A program made the translations under genes and the position numbers. Shown here one piece after another: positions 17,454 to 25,867 of a DNA stretch of 64,000 nucleotides (its first letter is position 1; every line of letters begins with the position of its first letter). Source of the DNA: an uncultured Prevotellaceae bacterium. Its GTDB lineage: Bacteria; Bacteroidota; Bacteroidia; Bacteroidales; Bacteroidaceae. Where the stretch lies: assembly GCA_900543815.1 (NCBI GenBank), contig UQST01000001.1, positions 1-64,000 on the forward strand, written 5' to 3'. The notes beneath the pieces were generated by a model. It did no database searches, was not told where the DNA came from, and saw only the letters and a list, made by a program, of their open reading frames with translations.

Positions 17454-18104
17454 ATGTCGGGAATATTAGAGATTTCGGTGCGCCTCCTTGTGGCATTGCT
17501 GTTGGGAGGTGTGATAGGTATTGAGCGTGAGTTTCGCGCAAAGGATGCCGGTTTCCGCACGCACTTCCTGGTGTGTGTGGGCAGTGCCTTGTTTTGTGTG
17601 GTTTCCCAGTATGGCTTTGGTGATGCGGTGAAGGATGCCTCCCGCGTGGCTGCTCAGGTGGTGTCGGGCATTGGCTTCCTGGGAGCAGGCACGATTATCT
17701 TCCAGAAGAATGTGATACGCGGACTCACCACAGCTGCCGGTCTGTGGGTGACAGCGGCTATCGGATTGGCTTGTGGTACGGGCATGTTGCTGGTGGCAGG
17801 CATTTCCACCCTGCTCGTACTGTTTGGTCTGGAGGTGCTCAATGAGTATGTGCCGCAGATAGGCACCACTTCCATTGCCCTCACATTCACCTCGCCCAGG
17901 AAGGAAAGCGTGAAGCGGGTGGTAGAAAAGCTGAAGGAGGACTGCATCGAACTGTACTCCTATGAGTTGCGCGACCGCCACACCTCCACGGGTATAGTGT
18001 ATGAGGTGAGGATAGATATGAAGGTGCGAAGAGGCAACCACAACGAACGTCTCATCGACTATATGGATGAGTTTGATGATGTCACCATCTCAAGCATCGA
18101 ATAG
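17454..18104 (+). CDS. MgtC/SapB family membrane protein
   Basis: This 216-residue protein has about four hydrophobic helices in the first 130 residues and the family motif GIEREFRAKDAGFRTHFLVC. A second conserved block is VVSGIGFLGAGTII. The C-terminal 75 residues form a soluble ACT-like domain (VVEKLKEDCIELYSYELRDR). MgtC proteins are linked to growth in low magnesium and modulate ATP synthase or phosphate metabolism. The exact role in Bacteroidetes is unknown. It probably shares a transcript with the FemAB-like gene and is followed by a strong hairpin. Confidence 0.88.
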   Translation: MSGILEISVRLLVALLLGGVIGIEREFRAKDAGFRTHFLVCVGSALFCVVSQYGFGDAVKDASRVAAQVVSGIGFLGAGTIIFQKNVIRGLTTAAGLWVTAAIGLACGTGMLLVAGISTLLVLFGLEVLNEYVPQIGTTSIALTFTSPRKESVKRVVEKLKEDCIELYSYELRDRHTSTGIVYEVRIDMKVRRGNHNERLIDYMDEFDDVTISSIE

Positions 18105-18157
18105 AAACCAGCCCGCCGGATTCTGACAGACCAATGCGAGCGTTGGTATAAAAGCAA

Positions 18158-18199
18158 GAAGGGATTGCCCACAGTTGGGCAATCCCTTCCTTATATATA
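18158..18199 (+). terminator. Hairpin after the mgtC-like gene
   Basis: A 13-bp stem (18158-18170 with 18177-18189, AAGGGATTGCCC pairing with its complement) with a 6-nt loop is followed by TTATATATA. The stem is strong and the T tract poor. Confidence 0.65.
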
Positions 18200-18269
18200 G
18201 CTTTCTGAAGCGAATCTTCTGTATCTCCAATCAGTCAGAATGTCTTTCGGGTTCTGTAAGAACATCCTC

Positions 18270-18379
18270 CGTCTTTAGCCCAAACAACTTTCGTCTTTGG
18301 CTCAAACAGCTTCCGTCTTTAGCTCAAACAACTTTCGTCTTTGGCTCAAACAGCTTCCGTCTTTAGCTCAAACAACTTT
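18270..18379. repeat. Five tandem 22-bp units between convergent genes
   Basis: Units start at 18270, 18292, 18314, 18336 and 18358, each beginning CGTCTTTRGCYCAAACARCT. Odd and even copies differ slightly, so the true repeat is 44 bp made of two 22-bp halves. A decayed sixth copy may follow. The array lies in the 396-bp gap (18105-18500) between mgtC and the minus-strand peptidase operon; that gap has no gene. 22 is not a multiple of 3, so this is not a coding repeat. Confidence 0.95.
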
Positions 18380-18500
18380 CGTCTTCCTCCCGATCAGTTT
18401 CTCGGCTCAGGTCCGATGGCATAGGGGAGCGGAATGTCTGCTTGTGGAAAGCCGGTTCTCCGGACTTCCCGGCACGATTCGCTTTGCTGCCTGTGACCTA

Positions 18501-19712
18501 TCAGATGCCCAACTTGGCACGGATGTCGGCAGGGATAGCGTTCTTGTTGATGACGATATTCATGGTCTTGTAGGCTGCGTAAGGCTTGCTCACGTACCAG
18601 AAGCCCTTGTAAGGACCGTACTCACCCCATGAGTTCTTCATCATGAAGTACTCCTTACCGTTCTGATCCTTGGCGATACCGTAGATCTGCATGCCGTGGT
18701 CGTCGGTTGTCTCCCAGTTGTCATAAGCCAGCTGGCGCATCTCCTGAGTGATGACCTTCTCGCCGGCGCCGTCAGCACCTGAGATTTTGGCCCCCTCCTT
18801 CTCACCGGTCCAGCGGCTCTGGTCGCTGCCTACGCCTGCTGCCTGCTTGGTGTCGGGCACTGTGGCCACACACTTGTTCTTGCCTGCGCGGCGGCTGAAG
18901 CCCTCTTCGCTCACGTCGGCACCCCATGCGAAGGTCCAACCATTCTTCACGCTCTCGTCCATCACGCGCACCAGTTCGTCAAGGGGAAGGTTGTAGCTGC
19001 TGGCCCAACGCCAGTTGTCCTGAATCTCCAGGGCAAATGTGGTGTAGAAGGGATGGTGGGTGTAGCTGGTGAGAGACACGTAGTCATTGGGGTCGAGGGT
19101 CAGATAATCCTTCACGAAAGACTGAGGAGTGTATTTCACACCCTTGTACTCAAACTCGGTGGGGCACTCTCCCATGTAGTTGGCAATCATGTGCTTCACG
19201 TCCTTCTTCCAGGCGGGATTGATCTTCTTGGCGTCTGTGGTGGCAATAGCTTTGAGGTAAGCCTCCATGGGAGGGAAGAAGCTGCCGAAGGAGTAGAGTG
19301 AATCGCCGTAGGCTGTGATGGGGTAGGGCATGATACCCTCGGGGATGAGGCCGTAGTGCTCCATGCAGTAGATGGCATCCTCGAAGCTGCCGCCCTGTGA
19401 GAAGCTGGCATCACCGTGGGTGCGCACATGCTTGTCGGCGCGGTCCATGTAAGTCTTGCTCACGAGGAATGACTCGCACAGGTCGATGTCCTTCATCTCG
19501 GGATGTTTCTTCAGAATCTCGCTCTCGAGGAAAGCCAGAGAGGAGTAGGCCCAGCAGGTACCCGAACTGTTCTGGTTCTTGATGCTGGTCACGGGGTTGG
19601 CGATAACGGTGGTGAAGATGAGGCTGTCCTTGTTGGGAGCCTCTTTCTTGGCCTTTGCCATAGCGGGAGAAGCCATGATGGCTGCCGCTGCCAGGATGAT
19701 GAGTTTTCTCAT
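18501..19712 (-). CDS. pepC: Aminopeptidase C / bleomycin hydrolase family (C1B) with signal peptide
   Basis: This 403-residue papain-fold cysteine aminopeptidase has all three catalytic residues: Cys53 in SGTCWAYSS, His339 in TDDHGMQIYG and Asn360 in KNSWGEYGPY. Unlike the cytoplasmic PepC of lactic acid bacteria, it has a signal peptide (MRKLIILAAAAIMASPAMA), so it works in the periplasm or outside. The start is the ATG at 19712; the frame extends two codons to a TTG. It is the last gene of a three-peptidase operon, 29 bp after the Xaa-Pro aminopeptidase, and would trim peptides released by the upstream enzymes. Confidence 0.92.
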   Translation of the reverse strand: MRKLIILAAAAIMASPAMAKAKKEAPNKDSLIFTTVIANPVTSIKNQNSSGTCWAYSSLAFLESEILKKHPEMKDIDLCESFLVSKTYMDRADKHVRTHGDASFSQGGSFEDAIYCMEHYGLIPEGIMPYPITAYGDSLYSFGSFFPPMEAYLKAIATTDAKKINPAWKKDVKHMIANYMGECPTEFEYKGVKYTPQSFVKDYLTLDPNDYVSLTSYTHHPFYTTFALEIQDNWRWASSYNLPLDELVRVMDESVKNGWTFAWGADVSEEGFSRRAGKNKCVATVPDTKQAAGVGSDQSRWTGEKEGAKISGADGAGEKVITQEMRQLAYDNWETTDDHGMQIYGIAKDQNGKEYFMMKNSWGEYGPYKGFWYVSKPYAAYKTMNIVINKNAIPADIRAKLGI

Positions 19713-19741
19713 TGTCAATGTTGTTGGATGTATTTAATAGT

Positions 19742-21157
19742 TTATGCTTTCTCGTCTCTGTGCTCTGCCACATACTGCTCCACATCGTCGATGTGGTAGG
19801 GGATGCGCTCCTTGCCCAGGAATCGGCAGCCGTCGGCTGTGATGAGGATATCGTCCTCGATGCGGATGCCTCCGAAGTCCTTGTAGGTCTCCAGCATGTC
19901 GAAGTTGAGGAACTCGGCACAGTGTCCGCTTGCCTTCCAATCATCGATGAGTGCAGGAATGAAGTAGATGCCCGGTTCGTCGGTCATCACCCAGCCCTCC
20001 TGCAGGCGTCGTCCGCAGCGCAGACAGTTGGTGCCGAACTGTTCCAGATTGGGCCGTACCTCATCGTCAAAGCCTACGTAGGTCTGTCCCAAGCCTTCCA
20101 TGTCGTGCACATCCATGCCCATCATGTGGCCCAAGCCGTGTGGCATGAACATCGCATGCGCTCCGGCCCTCACAGCCTCGTCGGTGTCGCCCTTCATCAG
20201 GCCCAGTTCCTTCAGGCGGTCGGTCATCATGCGGCACACTTCCATGTGCACATCCCACCACTTCACACCGGGTGCTGCCACCTGCAGGACGTAGTCGTGA
20301 CAGGCTTCCACTATGCTGTATATCTCGCGCTGGCGCTGTGTGAAGCGTCCGCTGATGGGCGTGGTGCGTGTGTTGTCGCTGCAGTAGTTCTCATTGGTCT
20401 CGGCTCCTGCGTCGCAGAGCATCAGTCTGCCAGTTTCCAGCGCTCTGGTGCTGGGGTAGCCGTGCATGATTTCGCCGTGCATGGTGACGATGGAGGGGAA
20501 CGATACCATGCAGCCGCGTCCGCTGGCGATGCCGCCTATCACGCCCGATATGTACTGCTCGGTCACTCCGGGACGGCACAGCCGCATGGCTGTCGTGTGC
20601 ATGTCGTAGCCTATGGCACATGCCCTCTCTATCTCCTCTATCTCGCCCTGGCTCTTCACCGCACGCAGGTCGATGACAGCCATGATGAGGTCGAGTGATG
20701 CCTGTGCACGCTGTTCGCGGGGATGGATGCCGGTGAGGTCCATCAACTGAATCATCAAGTCGTGGCGGTAGGGGGGCAGGAAGTGGATGCGCTGGCCCTT
20801 CTGACGGGCTTTGTCCACCATGGTCTGCAGCTCGCGCATGGGTGCACTGTGAGCCACTCCGCTCTGGCTGGCCATGTCGGCCACGCTATCTACCTGGCCA
20901 AACCATACGATGTCGTCGATGCTGATGTCGTCGCCCACGAGTGTCTCGCAGTCGGCATCTATGTCTATCACACCCACCAGTCCCTCGCGGTGCTGTCCGT
21001 AGAAATACAGGAATGAGCTGTCCTGACGGAAACGGTAACTGTTGGAGGGATAGTTGGATGGCGAGTCGTTGTTGCCGAAGAGCAGCACCAGTCCGCTGCC
21101 CAGACGCTTTTTCAGCGTCAGACGCCTCTCTATGTAGGTTTCTTTGTTGAATAGCAT
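19742..21157 (-). CDS. Xaa-Pro aminopeptidase (M24B)
   Basis: This 471-residue metallopeptidase removes N-terminal residues that precede proline. The N-terminal AMP_N domain (YRFRQDSSFLYFYGQHREG) is followed by the pita-bread catalytic fold. The five metal ligands are visible in order: Asp in LCDAGAE, Asp in SDNTRTTP, His in MPHGLGHMMG, Glu in TDEPGIY and Glu in GIRIEDD. No signal peptide is seen, so it should be cytoplasmic. I chose MLFNKETYIERR at 21157; the longer frame upstream overlaps the preceding gene's end and lacks similarity. It lies between a clostripain-like lipoprotein and PepC. Confidence 0.94.
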   Translation of the reverse strand: MLFNKETYIERRLTLKKRLGSGLVLLFGNNDSPSNYPSNSYRFRQDSSFLYFYGQHREGLVGVIDIDADCETLVGDDISIDDIVWFGQVDSVADMASQSGVAHSAPMRELQTMVDKARQKGQRIHFLPPYRHDLMIQLMDLTGIHPREQRAQASLDLIMAVIDLRAVKSQGEIEEIERACAIGYDMHTTAMRLCRPGVTEQYISGVIGGIASGRGCMVSFPSIVTMHGEIMHGYPSTRALETGRLMLCDAGAETNENYCSDNTRTTPISGRFTQRQREIYSIVEACHDYVLQVAAPGVKWWDVHMEVCRMMTDRLKELGLMKGDTDEAVRAGAHAMFMPHGLGHMMGMDVHDMEGLGQTYVGFDDEVRPNLEQFGTNCLRCGRRLQEGWVMTDEPGIYFIPALIDDWKASGHCAEFLNFDMLETYKDFGGIRIEDDILITADGCRFLGKERIPYHIDDVEQYVAEHRDEKA

Positions 21158-21240
21158 GATGTGAAATGCAATGGTTTTATATCGGATTGCAAAATTACTG
21201 AATTTTATTTGAATAAGCCCTGCGGTGGCGGTGAAACTTG

Positions 21241-22386
21241 TCACCAGCCCGTGGCAGACCATCCTGCGGCCTGGTACCAGGATGTTTTGTGAAAGGCTTC
21301 GTTCCAGCCATATGTCTCGTACTTTACGGATGGCACATACATTGAGAGGCAGCAATAGTACTCGGAATCCGTGATGTAGTCGTTGGTGTGATTACGCCAG
21401 GTGGGGGTGGCTTTGTGCCATATGACGGATCGTAGAAGTATTTGCTCCCACGATCGGAATGTGCTGTCAGGTAAGAGGGTATGCATTAGACTTCTTATGT
21501 CTTTTCCTTTGACTTCGGTTGCGTAATGTTGCGCGTTATCCGTGTGTATCTCTTTCCGGCCAGCCCATAAGCTGTCTATAAGTGGAGCTGTCGTTTGTGC
21601 TAAAATGTCCATCATGCTGCAATCTACAACCGAGAGCGCGACTCCTCTGCCGGACTCCCAGTCTTCCTCCCAGTGTTCGAAGTACTTGCTGGCGATGCCG
21701 ATGGCGTCTCCTCTCATCATGGCAGGCATGATGAGGTCGTAGGGTGCTCCCTCGCCAGGAATCTCCGAGGGTGAACCGATTATGTAGTCGGTCACATGCC
21801 TTAGTTCGTGCGTAACCTCTATGTTCTGCATCATGCAGGCATCGAAGAGGATAAAGTCCATGTGGGGCAATTGCTCCAGCACTCCGCGCAGGGTGGAAAT
21901 CTCCATCTCGGTGCCTCGGTTGGAGTATGGGCTGTTGCTGTTGTTGTCTATCCCAAAAGTCTTGCGGCGCGGTGTCCAGCCGGTGGCGTGCGATTCTAAT
22001 ACCAGTCCGTAGTGCTTGGCGGGAAATTCCTTGACTATCTTGCCCAGCGTGCGTAGCATGGTCAGCGAGTCTGCGCTGTCCTGGTCGTTCCTGTATCTGT
22101 GCCACAGTCTCACCCCCTCCTTTGCACTCATCCATGTGATAGTGGGTAGTGTGTTGCGGTCCATATACAGCACCAGGTTGCAGTTGTCTGGTATGCTTTC
22201 CACTGCACGTGCCATTTCTGCAGAGTCACTAGCGACGTTATTCCACAAACTGTTCTCTCCTGCCACATATACGATGACGGTGCGCTCGGCCTCTTGTGCC
22301 GGCTTGGGTAGATCCTCCTTGCGGTCATGGCATGACTGGCAGAGTAGCGCGCATATATATATAATGTGTAATGCAATCCTTTTCAT
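21241..22386 (-). CDS. Clostripain-like (C11) cysteine peptidase, probable lipoprotein
   Basis: This 381-residue protein has the C11 dyad: His133 in LVLESHATGW and Cys184 in FDACMMQN. Clostripain-family enzymes usually cut after arginine or lysine and often self-process. The N-terminus (MKRIALHIIYICALLCQSC) is a signal sequence ending in Cys19, fitting a Bacteroidetes surface or periplasmic lipoprotein although the lipobox is not canonical. The start is set at 22386 because a promoter box lies immediately upstream, inside the longer open frame. First gene of the peptidase operon. Confidence 0.88.
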   Translation of the reverse strand: MKRIALHIIYICALLCQSCHDRKEDLPKPAQEAERTVIVYVAGENSLWNNVASDSAEMARAVESIPDNCNLVLYMDRNTLPTITWMSAKEGVRLWHRYRNDQDSADSLTMLRTLGKIVKEFPAKHYGLVLESHATGWTPRRKTFGIDNNSNSPYSNRGTEMEISTLRGVLEQLPHMDFILFDACMMQNIEVTHELRHVTDYIIGSPSEIPGEGAPYDLIMPAMMRGDAIGIASKYFEHWEEDWESGRGVALSVVDCSMMDILAQTTAPLIDSLWAGRKEIHTDNAQHYATEVKGKDIRSLMHTLLPDSTFRSWEQILLRSVIWHKATPTWRNHTNDYITDSEYYCCLSMYVPSVKYETYGWNEAFHKTSWYQAAGWSATGW

Positions 22387-22391
22387 GCCTG

Positions 22392-22420
22392 CAAAGATAA
22401 GAAGAAATTCCAATTTGCAA
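22392..22420 (-). promoter_or_regulatory. Promoter of the three-peptidase operon
   Basis: On the minus strand, TTG (complement 22418-22420), an 18-bp spacer and TATCTTTG (complement 22392-22399) lie just 5 bp before the ATG at 22386. Transcription should begin almost at the start codon, so the mRNA may be leaderless. Confidence 0.6.
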
Positions 22421-22471
22421 GGACGAATTGGTGGTTTTTAGGGCGGAAGGTGCCGTTTTGAGGGGAAGACC

Positions 22472-22549
22472 GCAGAGCGCTGCATGTGCCATCGCAGCGC
22501 GTTGCATCGGCCATCGCAATGCGCTGCATCAGCCATCGCAGCGCGCTGC
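22472..22549. repeat. Palindrome array A: four 12-bp cores, 22-bp spacing
   Basis: Cores at 22472, 22494, 22516 and 22538 (GCAGAGCGCTGC, GCAGCGCGTTGC, GCAATGCGCTGC, GCAGCGCGCTGC), linked by 10-bp spacers containing GCC. It lies between divergent genes, so it cannot serve simply as a terminator. A weak fifth match may start at 22560. Confidence 0.95.
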
Positions 22550-22677
22550 GTTTCGGGAGGCAGGTGGCGGCCCTTTCCTTCTTGCCCCTTTCCTCTGGCC
22601 GGCAAACCGTTTTCCTTGGGCAAGTCTCTTTCGCTTTGCTGCAATAAAAAAGCCCCTTTCCGCGTTATTAAAGTACG

Positions 22678-23835
22678 ATGCAGTGGATAGACAGAATGCG
22701 GCAGGTGAAGATCCTGCTCGTGGTGATGGCCGTGGTGATGAGCGTTGGGTCGCTCGTCATATCCCATTTTCTGGTGCGTGACCTCAAGCATGAGGAGCAG
22801 CGCAAGATGGAGATATGGGCCGAGGCGATGCGCTCGCTCAACAGTGCCGACGAATATACCGACCTCACTCTGGTGCTTACCGTGCTCAACAGCAACAGCA
22901 CCATCCCCGTGGTGGTGCTCGATCGCGAGGGGGAGGTGCAGGACTATCGCAACATCCCCTTGCGCGAGGAAAGCACCGAGGAGCAGATGCGCGCGGTGAA
23001 GCGAAAGGCACAGTCCATGAAGGATGCCGGGCGTGTCATACGGGTCTATCTGTCTTCCACCGATTATATGGAGATATGCTATGCCGACAGTCTCCTGCTG
23101 CGCCGCCTGGCCTGGTGGCCCTATGTGCAGCTCGGACTGGTGTTCGTCTTTGTGGTGGTAGCCATCTTTGCCCTGTTGAGCAGCAAGAGGGCCGAGCAGA
23201 ATAAGGTGTGGGTGGGACTGAGCAAGGAGACAGCCCACCAGTTGGGCACCCCCATCAGCAGTCTGATGGCCTGGCAGGAGATGCTGCGCGAGACTTATCC
23301 CGACGATGAGCTGCTGCCTGAGATGGGCAAGGATGTGGAGCGCCTGCAGCGCATCGCCGAGCGGTTCAGCAAGATAGGTTCGCTGCCCGAATTGCGTCCA
23401 GAGAGTCTCGACGAGGTGCTCTCTGCCGTGACGCAATACATAAGCCGTCGTGCCAGCAACCGTGTGCGCCTCACATGCACCGTACCCCAGCAGCCTCTCA
23501 TAGTGCCCATGTGCTCCTCGCTCTTCGAATGGGTGGTGGAGAACCTCTGCAAGAATGCCATCGATGCCATGGACGGGCAGGGCAGCATCACCCTCACAGC
23601 CAGCACCGAGGGGGCGCTGGCCGTGGTGGAAGTGGCCGACACGGGCAAGGGTATTCCCAAGAACAAGTTTCGTACAGTATTCACACCCGGCTTCACCACC
23701 AAGAAGCGCGGCTGGGGACTGGGACTCTCGCTCGCCAAGCGCATTGTGGAGGAGTATCACCACGGCCGCATCTACGTGAAAAACTCCGAGGTGGGGCGCG
23801 GAACAACCTTCCGTATAGAGCTCAAAATGCACTAA
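22678..23835 (+). CDS. Membrane sensor histidine kinase (orphan)
   Basis: This 385-residue kinase has transmembrane helices at about 11-31 and 146-168 enclosing a 115-residue sensor domain. The H box is KETAHQLGTPISSLM with phospho-acceptor His187. The N box is ENLCKNAIDAM, G1 is ADTGKGI and G2 is GWGLGLSLAKRI. No response regulator is encoded nearby, so its partner is elsewhere. The next gene starts 64 bp downstream behind its own TAnnTTTG box. The signal sensed cannot be read from the sequence. Confidence 0.93.
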   Translation: MQWIDRMRQVKILLVVMAVVMSVGSLVISHFLVRDLKHEEQRKMEIWAEAMRSLNSADEYTDLTLVLTVLNSNSTIPVVVLDREGEVQDYRNIPLREESTEEQMRAVKRKAQSMKDAGRVIRVYLSSTDYMEICYADSLLLRRLAWWPYVQLGLVFVFVVVAIFALLSSKRAEQNKVWVGLSKETAHQLGTPISSLMAWQEMLRETYPDDELLPEMGKDVERLQRIAERFSKIGSLPELRPESLDEVLSAVTQYISRRASNRVRLTCTVPQQPLIVPMCSSLFEWVVENLCKNAIDAMDGQGSITLTASTEGALAVVEVADTGKGIPKNKFRTVFTPGFTTKKRGWGLGLSLAKRIVEEYHHGRIYVKNSEVGRGTTFRIELKMH

Positions 23836-23883
23836 GTCAGCAAAATTTAAGACCTTTTGTTAGCCTGTTCGACGAAAAATTAG

Positions 23884-23891
23884 TAATTTTG
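23884..23891 (+). promoter_or_regulatory. -7 box (TAATTTTG) of the DUF177-rpmF unit
   Basis: TAATTTTG matches TAnnTTTG and ends only 7 bp before the DUF177 ATG. The nearest TTTG (23856-23859) is 24 bp upstream, longer than usual. The transcript would have an extremely short leader. Confidence 0.45.
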
Positions 23892-23898
23892 CAGCCCG

Positions 23899-24426
23899 AT
23901 GGATAGACTGGACAGATACAAGGTGGACCTCAAAGAGGTGGCCAATGCCACGCTGGAGCGTGACTGGCATCTGGGTGATGACTTCTTTGGGGAAGTGCAG
24001 AGCTCTGATATCCAAGCGGGTACAGTAGATGTACATCTGAGCGTCAAGTCTGTGGGCGGGGCGCTGAAAATGCTGTTCAGCATCAGCGGAGAGGTGCAGG
24101 TGGCATGTGACCGTTGCCTTGAGCCAATGACTCTGCCCGTGTCGGTGGAAAGGGAACTGACCGCCAGATGGGGCGAGGAGTATGACGACGACGGCGAGAC
24201 TCTTACCATCCCCGAGGGCACAGGAGAGGTGAACGTGGCGTGGAACATCTACGAGTTCATCTCGCTGGAGGTGCCCATGAGGCATGTACATCCCGAAGGG
24301 GAATGCCACGGCGAGGTGGAGGAACTGCTGGAGCAGTATGGCGCCGAGGAGCCTGGTGAGGAGCAGGAAGCACCCATCGACGAGCGCTGGAGCGAATTGA
24401 AGAAAATATTAGATAACAATAAATAA
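23899..24426 (+). CDS. DUF177 / YceD family protein
   Basis: This 175-residue protein has the YceD core: a beta-rich first half, then VACDRCLEPM with the paired cysteines and an acidic C-terminal tail. It sits 8 bp upstream of rpmF, the near-universal position of this family. YceD-type proteins are implicated in 23S rRNA accumulation and ribosome assembly. The last 25 residues are strongly acidic. Confidence 0.9.
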   Translation: MDRLDRYKVDLKEVANATLERDWHLGDDFFGEVQSSDIQAGTVDVHLSVKSVGGALKMLFSISGEVQVACDRCLEPMTLPVSVERELTARWGEEYDDDGETLTIPEGTGEVNVAWNIYEFISLEVPMRHVHPEGECHGEVEELLEQYGAEEPGEEQEAPIDERWSELKKILDNNK

Positions 24427-24434
24427 ACAAAGAA

Positions 24435-24614
24435 ATGGCACATCCAAAGAGAAGACAGTCCAAGACAAGGACCCTTAAAAGAAGAACCCACGACAAAGCA
24501 GTTGCGCCTGCACTGGCAGTATGCCCCAACTGCGGAGAGTTTCATATCTATCACACTGTATGCCCTGCCTGCGGATACTATCGTGGCAAGGTTGCTATCG
24601 AGAAAGAGGCATAA
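24435..24614 (+). CDS. rpmF: Ribosomal protein bL32
   Basis: This 59-residue protein begins MAHPKRRQSKTRTLKRR and has a zinc ribbon of two CxxC pairs (CPNC and CPAC), so it is the zinc-binding form. It follows DUF177 by 8 bp in the conserved yceD-rpmF arrangement. Confidence 0.97.
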   Translation: MAHPKRRQSKTRTLKRRTHDKAVAPALAVCPNCGEFHIYHTVCPACGYYRGKVAIEKEA

Positions 24615-24634
24615 CCCTCCCGTGAAAGAATTTG

Positions 24635-24690
24635 AGCCGCACCAGCCTCTACCTGTCATGCAGGAGGGGCTAATGCGGCTTTAACTTTAT
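24635..24690 (+). terminator. Probable terminator between rpmF and fabH
   Basis: AGCCGCA (24635-24641) pairs with TGCGGCT (24674-24680), with an inner CCTCTACCTG/CAGGAGGGG stem, followed by TTAACTTTA. The T tract is interrupted, so read-through into fabH is possible. Confidence 0.5.
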
Positions 24691-24754
24691 GGTAGCACGC
24701 GCGCCTGCAAGCATGCGGGCATGTGTGTGGAAAGAAAAATAGACACAACTGATA

Positions 24755-25849
24755 ATGGAAAGATTGAATGCCGTAATAACAGGCGTTGGCGGATACGTGC
24801 CTGACTACATTCTGGACAACGAGGAGATGTCACGCATCGTGGATACCTCCGATGAGTGGATAATGGAGCGCATCGGTGTGAAGACACGCCACATCCTGAA
24901 GCCCGAACAGGGTTCCGGCACATCCTACATGATGACACGCGCCGTGCAGCAGCTGCTGCGCAAGACGGCCGTTGACCCCGATACAGTGGAGATGGTGCTC
25001 TGCGCCACCACCACTCCCGACTATCATTTCCCCTCCACCGCTTCGCTTGTGATAGGCAACTGCGGATTGAAGAACGCATTCGGCTTCGACATGGAGGCTG
25101 CATGCGCCGGTTTCCTCTATGCCATGGAGACTGCTGCCAGCTATCTGCGCTCGGGACGCTACAAGCGCATCATCGTGTGCGGAGGCGACCACATGTCCAG
25201 CATGACCAACTATCAGGACCGCAACACATGCCCCATCTTCGGTGACGGAGCTGCCTGCGTGATGATGGAAGCCACCACCGAGGAGGTGGGACTCATCGAT
25301 GGCTACTACCGCGTAGATGGCAAGGGCTACCAGCACCTGCACATGGCGGCAGGCGGTTCGGCCTGCATGCCCAGCCATGAGACTGTGGATGCACGTGAGC
25401 ACTTCGTGTATCAGGAGGGACGCTCAGTCTATAAGCACGCTGTGCTCGACATGAGTTCGGCCGTGAAGACAATAGCCGACCGCAACGGACTCAATGCCGA
25501 CAATGTGGATTGGGTGGTGCCTCATCAGGCCAACATCAACATTGAGAAGTCGGTGGCAGGCCGCATCGGCATCAGTGAAGACCATGTGATGATCAACATC
25601 GACCATATGGCCAATACCTCAGGCGGCACACTCCCCCTGTGTCTGTGGGAGTATGAGCCCAGGCTCAAAAAGGGCGACAAGCTCATCTTCACAGCCTTCG
25701 GTGCCGGCTTCACATGGGGTGCCAGCTATATGATATGGGGCTACGACGGTGCCGCAGAGGCCGCCAAGGAGCCTGCTCAGTTCTACAAGGAGGGTCTTAT
25801 GACCCGCGAGGAGTGGAACGCGCTGCGCCATCACGACGATAATGTATAA
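24755..25849 (+). CDS. fabH: 3-oxoacyl-ACP synthase III (FabH)
   Basis: This 364-residue enzyme condenses acetyl-CoA (or a branched starter) with malonyl-ACP to begin fatty acid synthesis. The triad is intact: Cys117 in DMEAACAGFLY, His257 in VPHQANINI and Asn287 in HMANTSGG. It is about 30 residues longer than the E. coli enzyme because of a charged C-terminal tail (EPAQFYKEGLMTREEW). plsX, which often lies between rpmF and fabH, is absent here. era starts 18 bp later, so fabH-era-der is probably one transcript. Confidence 0.96.
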   Translation: MERLNAVITGVGGYVPDYILDNEEMSRIVDTSDEWIMERIGVKTRHILKPEQGSGTSYMMTRAVQQLLRKTAVDPDTVEMVLCATTTPDYHFPSTASLVIGNCGLKNAFGFDMEAACAGFLYAMETAASYLRSGRYKRIIVCGGDHMSSMTNYQDRNTCPIFGDGAACVMMEATTEEVGLIDGYYRVDGKGYQHLHMAAGGSACMPSHETVDAREHFVYQEGRSVYKHAVLDMSSAVKTIADRNGLNADNVDWVVPHQANINIEKSVAGRIGISEDHVMINIDHMANTSGGTLPLCLWEYEPRLKKGDKLIFTAFGAGFTWGASYMIWGYDGAAEAAKEPAQFYKEGLMTREEWNALRHHDDNV

Positions 25850-25867
25850 TATATAAGGTATAGACAC

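Noticed and set aside
22438..23832. 464-residue minus-strand frame opposite the histidine kinase
   Set aside because: It exactly mirrors the kinase gene, is rich in His/Leu as antisense frames are, and has no motif.
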